DNA of 64,000 nt from the NCBI GenBank assembly GCA_963921195.1, contig OY992538.1, positions 236,585,462-236,649,461 on the forward strand. The letters are read 5' to 3'. The position numbers and the translations under genes were made by a program. The notes below the pieces were generated by a model. That model was given only the letters and a program-made list of their open reading frames with translations, was not told the DNA's origin and did not search any database. Position 1 is the stretch's first letter, and each line of letters begins with the position of its first letter. Of the stretch, positions 27,748-42,600 are shown one piece after another. This DNA is from Pegoplata infirma (Eukaryota > Arthropoda > Insecta > Diptera > Anthomyiidae).

Positions 27748-29708
27748 ATGTTGATTTTGACCCTACAAATATTTATGTTGATTTCAATAAAAATTGTTGT
27801 CAGTTTTTGTAAAAGTTGATCAACTCGTTTATTTGTAAATCAACTCGTATTTTTTGTAAACTCAACTCATATTTTTGTTGATATAAGAAATTTTATTAAT
27901 AAAAAAAAGCTTGTTGTTATTTGTTAATATTCTTTTATTAAGTAAAAATCACAATATTTTTTAGAATTATCACCGGCTTTTTAAGCTGCAATATTTAAAA
28001 ACGAGATTTTCACACACACTTCGTTTATTTATGTTATGCACTCGTAAGCCATTCTCCAGTTTTCTAATGACACCAAATCAAAAACCTTAAAAAAACAAAA
28101 ATATAATATAGTATGAATACATAAAGTAACCAATGTATTTTATTACTTACCAAATATTTACAGATCAGAATCAGATCCTATTTTTATTTATTTTTATAAT
28201 ATTAAATATTTTTATAAGAAACAAACACATAAAATAATTTTATAAGAGACAAACAAATTTCACATTGCAATGCATTGCTACCAACTTGATAATACAAAAA
28301 TGAACGAACAGGGTTGTTTTTTCTTTTTTGGTTTTATATATTGAATTCTGTATGAGCGTTGTAAATAGTTGATTCATCTTTACTAGAGTTGTCAATTATT
28401 CGACTTTCAACTTTGTTCGAATAATTCAAATAATTGTTTTTCCTCGTTCGATCAAACGATTAAAGATCAAAATTTATTCGATTAATCGAAGAGAATAACG
28501 AATAAAAAAATTATTTTAAAAAATATTTGTATTAACAAAAAAAATAAACGATTCATATAAAATAACTTAAAATAAGAAAGTCAAAATTTTTATTAACGAA
28601 AAAATGCATAAAAAACTTAAAAATAAAATATTTAAAAGTTAAAAAAACTTAAAAATTGAATAACTGAGATCACTTTTAATTAACGGATGTCGATTTTAAT
28701 ACTTGTTGAGAAATAATTCAAATACAAATTATTATTTGAAGAATTTAGACAAAATATATCATAAATGATTTTAATTTTTGTCAAATAAGACAATTTAAGT
28801 TGTTCTTAAGAAATAATCTTTTACAAATAAAAGTTGACTTAATTTTTTTGCTTTCAAACGATTCTTTCGCTAATTGTTGAAGTAGGTGATATAGTAAGAA
28901 GAGCATACAAAAGTTTATCTAATTTTTCTGTTCTTTTTCAGATTTTCCCAAATATACCATATCGTCTGATATATCGCTGAAGTCCTTTTTATTTTCTGAA
29001 TTTTTAATATGTACTTTGAATTGAATTATTTAACTCGCATAAAAGATTATTATTTTCATTACTAATAACTTCCTCTATTTCAATACTTTTATCTGAATTA
29101 TTGTGATTACTTTCAACATAAAATAATCTGGAGTATAATTCATTTGCATATTATTTTGTTTCGCTTTTTGGAGAAAATTTTAAGAAATTTTCATTGCTCG
29201 GAAAATTTCCAGAATTTAGAAAAATTATTACCGTATTTAACATTTTTATACGTCTCTCATTAATTCTTATTTTAATACGTTTTAGTAAGTCTGATGCAAA
29301 AGAATTATTAATTTTTCCTAATTCTATAATGGATGTGCTATCCAGGGCTATGGCTACAATATATTTTAACTTTCCTACATTTTGTATAAAATCTTTCAAA
29401 ATTTATGAGAATAAATTAAATTCTTAGCATTTATTTAATTTTTTAATTAAAAAAAAAATTGTTCGATTAATCGACATTAATTAATCGATTTATTCGTTAT
29501 TCGAAAATCGTCATTTTTGAATTATTCGAACAAGAGTTGGGTTTTATTTGATCGATTAATCGAATTATTCTTAATCGAATGACAACTCTAATCTTTACTG
29601 ATTAATCAACGATATCAACATTAATTTTTGTTGAATACGGCAATATTCTGTAAAACTTGATCTACAATGGGTTTACTAATTTTTCTACTAAGATATTTCT
29701 ATGAGTGT
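27748..29708. mobile_element. Element K, copy 2 (interrupted by a hAT element)
   Basis: Matches K copy 1 from GTTGATTTTGACCC to ATTTCTATGAGTG. The left terminus is missing. 28384-29590 is a hAT insertion whose site is unoccupied in K copy 1 (about 23105-23125). Confidence 0.7.
28384..29590 (-). mobile_element. hAT-type element, 1207 bp, 8-bp duplication
   Basis: TAGAGTTGTCA at the left and TGACAACTCTA at the right, flanked by ATCTTTAC on both sides. Subterminal regions are rich in TCGATTAATCGA-like motifs. A minus-strand frame at 29151-29399 (ALDSTSIIELGKINNSF) could be a decayed transposase piece, but no catalytic motif is visible. The site is confirmed by the unoccupied K copy 1. Confidence 0.85.
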
Positions 29709-29852
29709 ACAGACGACGCAATATTATGTACAATATTCAATTATATTGATGGTGTGTGGGTAAGATTGACCATTGTACAATCGTCAATATTACCCACACA
29801 CCGTCAATATAATTGAATATTGTACATAATATTGCGTCGTCTGTAGGTACCT
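29708..29852. mobile_element. Palindromic MITE B, copy 3 (left tip lost)
   Basis: TACAGACGACGCAATATTAT ... GCGTCGTCTGTAGGTACCT. It joins directly to the right end of K copy 2, so the first bases of the MITE are missing. This points to recombination between repeats. Confidence 0.8.
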
Positions 29853-29864
29853 TTACTTAGCTTA

Positions 29865-31768
29865 AAGGTGGGTAAGTTGCTCGGTTTTCACGTGAAAATC
29901 TGTCAAACTCCATATAAAAAAAAACATAAATTTCACACTGGCTTTACAAAAGCGTAAAAATTTCGCTGAAGAGGTATTCTGTTCACTGGTGAAAAACCGT
30001 CAAAATAACCCGGTATATGTTGCATCAATACGCATCAACACTATAAAGGTACCTACATACGACGCAATATTATGTACAATATTCAATTATATTGAAGGTG
30101 TGTGGGTAATATTGACGATTGTACAATGGTCAATCTTACCCACACTCCATCAATATAATTGAATATTGTACATAATATTGCGTCGTCTGTATGCACCTTA
30201 AGCAACATTTTTTTAAATTGTACAGACCATTTAAAAAGCGGTGAAATTTAACATTCAGATGTAAAATGAAGTAATTATAAGTGTTTGGGACTGTAAACAT
30301 TAATTATATTACATAAATTACCAAAAAAATATTATTTAAAGTTATTTTATGTATTCTGACGCGCAAAACATAACCAAACATATGACTGTCAAATTTTCGC
30401 TACAAATTAATTGATGTTTCGAAACATTTTTTTTCACCGGTGAACAACTTACTTAGCTTAAAGGTGGGTAAGTTGCTCGGTTTTCACGTGAAAATCTGTC
30501 AAACTCCATATAAAAAAAACATAAATTTCACACTAGCTTTACAAAAGCGTAAAAATTTCGCTGAAGAGGTATTCTGTTCACTGGTGAAAAACCGGCAAAA
30601 TAACCCGGTATATGTTGCATCAATACGCAACAACACTATAAGCAACATTTTTTTAAATTGTACAGACCATTTAAAAAGCGGTGAAATTTGACATTCAGAA
30701 ATAAAATGAAGTAATTATAAGTGTTTGGCACTGTAAACATTAATTATATCACATAAATAGACAAAAATTATCAACAAAATTTTAATTAAAGGTATTTTAT
30801 GTATGCTGATGCGCAAAACATAACCAAACATATGACTGTCAAATTTTCACTACAAATTAATTGATGTTTCGAAACATTTTTTTTCACCGGTGAACAACTT
30901 ACTTAGCTTAAAAATTAAAAAAATGTTGCTTGTAGTGTTGATGCGTATTGATGCAACATATACCGGGTTATTTTGCCGGTTTTTCACCAGTGAACAGAAT
31001 ACCTCTTCAGCGAAATTTTTACGCTTTTGTAAAGCCAGTGTGAAATTTATGTTTTTTTATATGGAGTTTGACAGATTTTCACGTGAAAACCGAGCAACTT
31101 ACCCACCTTAAATGTGGTAATTTTTAGCATTATTTTTACTCACCTTTTCTAATTATTATGGTATATTTCACCATATTTCTTTTGGTATATTTTACCAAGT
31201 TTTTGCTTAAATAGCATTAGCATTTTCTTCAAAATTTTTTACATAAGCGTTTTGGCTAAATTAGGAAAACTACTTCGTCGGTTGTAGTTTTAGCATATTT
31301 TTGGTAAAATTATGCCAGATTTTTGCTAAAGGTGGGTAAGTTGCTCGGTTTTCACGTGAAAATCTGTCAAACTCCATATAAAAAAACATAAATTTCACAC
31401 TGGCTTTACAAAAGCGTAAAAATTTCGCTGAAGAGGTATTCTGTTCACTGGTGAAAAACCGGCAAAATAACCCGGTATATGTTGCATCAATACGCATCAA
31501 CACTATAAGCAACATTTTTTTAAATTGTACAGACCATTTAAAAAGCGGTGAAATTTAACATTCAGATGTTAAATGAAGTAATTATAAGTGTTTGGGACTG
31601 TAAACATTAATTATATCACATAAATTACCAAAAAAATATTATTTAAAGTTATTTTATGTATTCTGACGCGCAAAACATAACCAAACATATGACTGTCAAA
31701 TTTCGCTACAAATTAATTGATGTTTCGAAACATTTTTTTTCACCGGTGAACAACTTACTTAGCTTAAC
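29865..31768. mobile_element. Cluster of MITE C (three full copies, one inverted fragment)
   Basis: Full copies are 29865-30460, 30461-30910 and 31329-31768; an inverted partial copy is about 30913-31110. The element starts AGGTGGGTAAGTTGCTCGG and ends CCGGTGAACAACTTACTTAGCT. Copies are separated or flanked by TAA (for example AGCT-TAA-AGGT at the first junction). The first copy holds MITE B copy 4. The last sits in the right arm of M copy 2. Several short translations (such as GVLMRIDATY..LFCRFFTSEQ) are by-products of one conserved 200-bp block. Confidence 0.8.
30047..30198. mobile_element. Palindromic MITE B, copy 4 (in MITE C)
   Basis: Flanked by TAA on both sides. The other MITE C copies show the unoccupied site CAACACTATAAGCAAC at about 30632 and 31498. 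Confidence 0.9.
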
Positions 31769-31792
31769 TCCGACACAGATTTTTTTTGCGTG

Positions 31793-31938
31793 TTGCATTA
31801 AAATTTTTGCAGAAGTGGCCAGACTTTTCATTGACAGTTGTCATTTGTTGCCAACTGATAGTTGTCAAATTTGACAGATCCACTGAACAGTAACTGGCGT
31901 GGTAGAAATTTTCTTTCTTTTCCTTTTCCGATTTCAAT
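31793..31938 (+). promoter_or_regulatory. RpL11: RpL11 promoter and pyrimidine-rich start region
   Basis: A pyrimidine stretch TTTTCTTTCTTTTCCTTTTCC (about 31909-31929) ends 10 nt before the ATG, as expected for the TCT initiator/5' TOP of ribosomal protein genes. The right tip of transposon M copy 2 ends at 31792, so the promoter must work within about 120 bp of non-repeat DNA or use TE sequence. No TATA box is seen. Confidence 0.55.
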
Positions 31939-36697
<4,759 letters not shown>

Positions 36698-37575
36698 GCA
36701 TTATTAACTAAATAATTTGTATTACAAAAACATCAGTAATATAGAAATAAATAAAAATAGTTTTTATAAACCAAAATTTTGTCTGTATATTAATAACGAA
36801 AAAAAATGTTGATTGTAGACTAATTCTTGTAGAATTATTTAAGATTTACCGGTAGTTTCTGTTAAACGACGTAACAATAACAAAATACATGCAAATTCTC
36901 CCTTCTTCAAATTACGGAAACTGGGGGGGGGGGGGGGGGTCTTTAATGCCTAAGGTCATCGACATCACTTACAAACAAGAGTTTAGTCGATTTTGAATAC
37001 TAACATTTGCAAATATTTATATTTTGATCTTCATTACCTACTTATTTTTGTTTTCAAATTCAATTTCCACCCATTTACAAACAAATGAAAGTAGGTAATG
37101 AAGAAGGGCACGAGGATTCCAAAACTGGTATTAATTTTTTTCTGACAGCTTTAGATTTCGAGTTATAACGAAAGCAAATTTCGCAATATTTTTTGTTGTG
37201 CAATTTCTCGTAAAATAGAGCTGACTCGGAAAAGTTAATTGCAATTCTAAAAACGGACTTTGCCGTAGTCAAAATAAGTGTACAAAACCTTTGCAAATGG
37301 CAGAAGAAGTTGCTTTTCAAGCCTAAATCGTGTCTTCAAACTCTAGAGTTATGCTGTGTGAAAAATTTTAAAAAGGACAATTTTAAAATTTTTATTTTAG
37401 CGATACCTCGAAAACTAGAGATGACTCAAAAAAGCAAGAGCATTTTTGGAATAAGCATATTTGACATACCCAACATCGTTTTTCACTTTTTTGATGAAAG
37501 ATAAGTGTTGGTAAAGAACGGCTTGCAAACATGCCAAAAACCGCTTATTTTTGTAGTTTCCTTAGGCTGTATATA
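36698..37575. other. RpL11-TBPH convergent spacer
   Basis: Holds the RpL11 3' end, half a MITE I (about 36872-36925) running into an 18-19 base G tract (about 36922-36940), and unassigned sequence. Short frames at 37075-37320 and 37310-37504 show no family features. Confidence 0.45.
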
Positions 37576-37813
37576 CCCAGTTGGCAAAATAAAATCACAC
37601 CTGACCTTTATGAAATCGCTAACATCTTCATACAATTTTTCAAAATGTCATCAATGACATGTCAGCAGTGTCCACCAGTATCGGTGGCCACTAACAATTT
37701 GTTTAAACAACCGCTGACCAACTGCTGACATTTTCAAATTCTATGAAGATGTCAGCAATTTTATAAAGGGAGAGTCAGTAGCATGTCAGGTGTGATTTTT
37801 TTTTCCGACTGGG
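37576..37813. mobile_element. MITE with TA duplication (238 bp)
   Basis: CCCAGTTGGCAAAATAAAAT ... ATTTTTTTTTCCGACTGGG, with ATCACACCTGAC / GTCAGGTGTGAT just inside, flanked by TA. The TGACATGTCAGCAGTGTCCA-type interior resembles 33935-34100 inside the hAT element, which also begins near a TTACCCAGTT. TA duplications fit Tc1/mariner-type MITEs. Confidence 0.75.
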
Positions 37814-37936
37814 TAATTAAACCATAATTATTTACAAGAACCCGGTCAAAAAAAAAATGTTGCCTTGTGTAATTAATAGTGTACGACTTAACATTCGGTT
37901 TCGGTCGTATTAAACAACGGCATTGATTAAACAATT

Positions 37937-38625
37937 GCTGTGTTTTTCAAAAAGTGGATTTAGGCCTCTGTTCTGTCTTTCACAACTTTTTAATTCACAT
38001 GAAAATTTTTTAATTTTTTAATCACATGAAATCAAGTTTAATGTTTTGTTGATCACGTTTTCATTCGAAGTTGAAATCGAACAATTAAAATTTAAAAAAT
38101 TATTGGGAAAAAGTGCATTCGTTTTACTTTCACAAAATTTTATTTATGTGAAACAAAAAAAAAAAAAAAAAAAAAATCGGAAATTTTCATTTTCACATTT
38201 TTTATGTGAATTACTTTTTTTTGGAACAGATGCCTTATCAGATTAATCTTATTTTGTTTGAAAAAATATTTTAATATACCAAAACAAATTTGGAATATTT
38301 TTTTTCCGTAATCTACGATAAATTAGCACTTATAATCCAAAAAAAATTATAAAAAATTTTCAAAATGAAAAATGTTAAAAATAAATCAAAATTAATCCAA
38401 AGTGGACTTAATAAATCCTAAAATTTATGGGATTAATTGTGATTTATTTATAACTTTTTTAATTTTCAAAATTTTTTTATAATTTTTTTTGGATTATAAG
38501 TGCTAATTTATCGTAGATTACGGAAAAAAAATATTCCAAATTTGTTTTGGCATTTTAACATGCCACTAAACTAAATAAGATTAATCCGAAAATAAATCCA
38601 CTTATTGAAAAACACAACAAATGTC
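37937..38625. repeat. Foldback interrupted in its left arm by a Tourist-like MITE
   Basis: TTGCTGTGTTTTTCAAAAAG and GATTAATCTTATTTTG ... in the left arm pair with ...AATAAGATTAATCCG and CTTATTGAAAAACACAAC in the right. The inner arms (CCGTAATCTACGATAAATTA / TAATTTATCGTAGATTACGG) are perfect over long stretches. Confidence 0.8.
37963..38234 (+). mobile_element. Tourist-like MITE, copy 3
   Basis: GGCCTCTGTTCTGTCTTTCA ... TTTGGAACAGATGCC, with TTA at 37960-37962 and 38235-38237. The opposite arm of the surrounding foldback (about 38575-38590) shows the site without it. Confidence 0.8.
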
Positions 38626-39183
38626 AATGCTAAAATTAATGCTAATGAAATAGACAATTAGTCCATTAATTTAAACAGTCCCAAGTATGCATCAAGCAAA
38701 GGACTATATAAATTTGTCCAAGCAAACTTAAGATATTTTTCTATTTTGTTATAATTCAATGAGTTAGAGACGGAACTACATAGTGTACACGTGAAATAAA
38801 ATACATTTGTTTATCTAATTGAAATAAAATATTTTTTTTGTTTTCTATGATCATTTGACTTTATTAATCAATACATATTTAAAACGTATAATTTTTACTT
38901 TTATTAAGAACTAAATACATCGTAAAGTTTTTTATCTGCTTTCAAAATCATCTTATATTAGGGGTTTTTACGATCTCTGGAATTTTTGTATGGTAATTGA
39001 CAAAATTTTACTACACCCAAAAAGTTTTTGATTATTTCTGTTTAAATTTTGCATAATAATAAAAAACTTTATAAACGAGAATACCAAGCAATCGGTAAAT
39101 ATTTTTTACGTGTAGTTAAATTATTTGACGTTTGACAATTTTCCCATTTACCAGACTAACCGTGACTGTGAAAAACACACTTG

Positions 39184-39557
39184 AGGTTTTCATAGTGTCG
39201 ATTAAATTTGCCATTTTTAGTGTGGTATTTGGCAAATTTCCTATTTTACTAAACGTCAAGTATTTGCCACCATTTTTTCTTTACATATCGTGAGCGCTAT
39301 TTTGGTTAATAATTTGCACAAAATAACTTTAATTAACTTTAATAACTTTTTACATTCACAATTTTAAAATAAATACAAAAAATTTGTATTTTTCTTTTAA
39401 ATGTTTTTGTTGCCGCGTTCGAAATTTTGTTTTTAGACAAGGTTTGACTTCGGCATTTTAAGAAAAATATGCCACATTCAAATTGGCATTTTGTTTGGCA
39501 CATTTGCCAAATACAAAACTAAAAAAGGCAAATTTAATCGTCACTGTGAAAACCCCA
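39184..39557. mobile_element. MITE with about 55-bp TIRs
   Basis: GGTTTTCATAGTGTCGATTA and its right-hand partner TTTAATCGTCACTGTGAAAACC, followed inward by TTTGCCATTTTTAGTGTGGT / ACTAAAAAAGGCAAA. It has no coding capacity. The duplication is not resolved. Confidence 0.65.
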
Positions 39558-39691
39558 ACTATTGTGTATTTTTATTAGTAAATATTTGTATGCAAATATT
39601 CAGGCTGTTCATCAACTTTTTTCACGTTATTAAGTTAAAAATATGTTTTATAGCATATTTTTGTTGATTAAATTAGAAATGTTTAGAGATA

Positions 39692-42600
39692 TTAGTTAAA
39701 ACTGCTAGTTTCGGTCAAGTTGTTATTTGGGCGAGCCCATTTGCCACCGCTTGCTGTAACTTTGGAGATTTTTGGGCCACTGGCATTCTGTATGAAAATG
39801 AGACAATAATTGAAAATATTTATAAAAACCTATTGTTTACGATATTACTTGAGAAGAATCATTACATGGAGAACCAGTTGTGGTCTGATTAATAGATGGT
39901 GACCTATTGCCATTGTTGGCTATTTTATTGCTGGGGTTGTTGGCACCACCACCATGCATGTTGGAATTGCCGGAATTGTTAGAGTGCGCCATCCATGATA
40001 GAAAATTTCCAGTCTGTAATAAAAAAAAATTATAAATATTATGGAATTTCCTATGGTTTGGTTAATATATATAAAATAAGAGCACTTGGCACATTTTATT
40101 ATACCCTACACCAGTCTATGGTACAGGGTATAATGAGTTTGTGCTGATGTTTGTAACTGAAATAAGCTGAAATTTTAAACTTAAGTTTCTTTTGCCCTAT
40201 GGACCAAGACGATTGAAAGTGGAAAAAATCGGTCCATGTTGACACCAAGCCCCTATACAAACGTCGGCTCGGGATGATAAACTTATATATACCCTCTATC
40301 ACTAAGGTAATATATCAAAATGCTTTTAGAAAAACATTTTTTTTTTTTAATTTTTTAAGCTTCGATTTTTTTTTTTAATTTTCTATTCAAGACACAAAAA
40401 TTTATTGGCATTTTTTGGAGTAAAAAAATCATTAAAAATGGTTTAAGGAATAAAAAATTACAAATTTTGAAAATTTTTCTAAATCCCGTATAAAAATATG
40501 TGAAGTGTTCTGTAAAACAAGTCCAATCAGGAAATTTTTTTGGAACAGGTTCCTATTACAATAGATTCTTGAATGTATTTTTAAAATAAATACCCTGCAA
40601 ACAAAACAATACGACATCGATTCGCCGGTTGTATTGCCGATACGATAAATGTTATTGCGGCAATTATCGAATTCGAATCGCCGGCGACACACCTTTCGGG
40701 AGAAACTGTTACCCGACGGCAATACATCCCGGCGATACGAAAACGATTCGTCTTGGTGATAAAAGGGCAATATCGCCAGATAATTGTATATACGAAAAAC
40801 AATAGATTTGTATGTATCGCCGGAATATCAATATATTTTTCAAAAAAATACTTGCTCTCAAGGTAAATTTATAAAAGGTATTATCCACTAACCTAACTTT
40901 TCCTCCATAGCATGGCACAATAATACCAGGTAGTATTATTAGAATTTGTTGTCAACAACGTCCACCTATTAATTTCAAATTTTAAAAATAAAAATTCAAA
41001 TAAATAAAACAATCAAAACAAAAAAAAAAATATAAACAACAAAATAAACAAGAAATCCCAGCAGACAATTTGAAAATATATTCCAAAAAGTGGTTATGTT
41101 TATGCCCATATACAAAACTTTAAACCACGGTTTTAAACAAATCGGTTAATATTCACAATACGAACACAGTTTTTGCAACAATAGCCATTTTTCTCCAAGA
41201 AAAGCGATTGGAAATCTTCTTCTTATTTCTTTGTTTGTTGGGTTGCTTTATTATTTGGATTTGTTGAAGTCAAGGGGTTTTATGTTTGTTTACATATTTT
41301 TGATTACTTTTTCTAATGATAGTACCGTTATAGTTTTACAATGCTCCATAGTAAGTTTTTTGACAAATTTTAAAACAATAATATTTACGAATTTTCAAAA
41401 CGAAATAAAAATATTTTTTTCGGCACAAATGACTTGAGTTCACACTACACTATTTATGCTTAAAAATATTTGAATTTTTTTCAAATTGTGTCTTGGAAAA
41501 TAAAAGGATTTCGTTTGAGTTTCAATATTTTTTTATAATTTAGTTGTTTTCTAAAATTTCAAAGGCTTAAAAAGCGTTTAAATTGGTTAATGTGTGCACT
41601 GAACATTTAAGTCGTTTTTGCCGACTGAAATGATTTTGAAAGAAAATTGTTTTCATTTACGTCAATAAAAAATAAAATATTACCTTTATAAATCTACCTT
41701 GCTTGCTCTAAAAAAAGATAGCTTTTGGGACAATTTCAAACAAAAATCATTGATTCTGAAATGGACCGGTTACTTTTCTGCAGAGTAATTAAATCTTGTA
41801 AATCTGTATCTAACAAAACTATTTTTTATAAGCTCCTACTAGGACTGGAACAAATAAAATTTAAAAAAATTCATTACCTGATCTTGGTTTTGTAATTGAT
41901 TTCCCAGCATACTCCATTGGTTAAGTGCTGCAGCTACTATAGCTGGGTTCATGGCCATTGAGTTAAGATTTAGTCCAACACCCAATGCATTGTTAAGGTT
42001 TTGTCCAGATGGCGTATTCTTCGGTCCCTGGGAGTTAATGCCTAACGTCTGCAAATTGGGCATATCTAAATTTCGATTTTGGTTGTTATTCCAACCGGAA
42101 TTGTTGCCATGATGTGGTGGTCCTCCCATCTGATTATTTCCATAATTGCCTCTGTTGCTTCTTTGATAGGATCCTGAGTTTTCCGAACGATTCATGGGAC
42201 CACCACCGGCGTTATTGCCCATCATACCGCCACCATTCATGCCTAAGTTGTTAGCTAAAGGATTACCAAAATTATTGCCACCTCCGCCCCCACCACCATA
42301 GTTGTTACTATTCATGCCATAGCCTCCTCCCCTCATATTTAAAAGTGCATTTGGATTCATGGCATTGGCATCGCCTCTACCAGAATTATATGAACCCCTT
42401 GGATGATCGCTTCCACCGCTCCTGCCATCGCCATAATTCATGGAATCTGAGCCCATAGAATTATTTCCCATACCTTGATATCCTGGATTACGCACTTGGT
42501 CGGCTTTTGGTGCTGCATTTGAAACATGTACGGAAATGCCTGAATAACAAAAAAAATTATAGTAAAAAATCTTAATGATGTATTATCCAACAGAAATACA

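Larger units (their letters stand above)
24731..31792. mobile_element. Element M, copy 2, expanded by a stack of insertions
   Basis: The left end CACGCAAAAAAAATCTGTGT and the right end ACACAGATTTTTTTTGCGTG match M copy 1. M-derived pieces are 24731-24767, 27624-27747, about 31110-31328 (GGTAATTTTTAGCATTATTT ... TATGCCAGATTTTTGC) and 31769-31792. Between them sit element N, K copy 2 and the MITE C cluster. The K junction at 27747/27748 is abrupt and may be a rearrangement rather than a clean insertion. Confidence 0.6.

Noticed and set aside
29866..31515. Similar 70-80-codon frames reading ..RIDATYTGLFCRFFTSEQNT.. in several places
   Set aside because: All are translations of one 200-bp block in MITE C copies, in both orientations; no domain and no start context.
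40432..40918. Overlapping minus-strand frames of 69-112 codons
   Set aside because: They come from the E-family repeat; the same translation appears at 63182-63471 from E copy 2, with no conserved protein motif.
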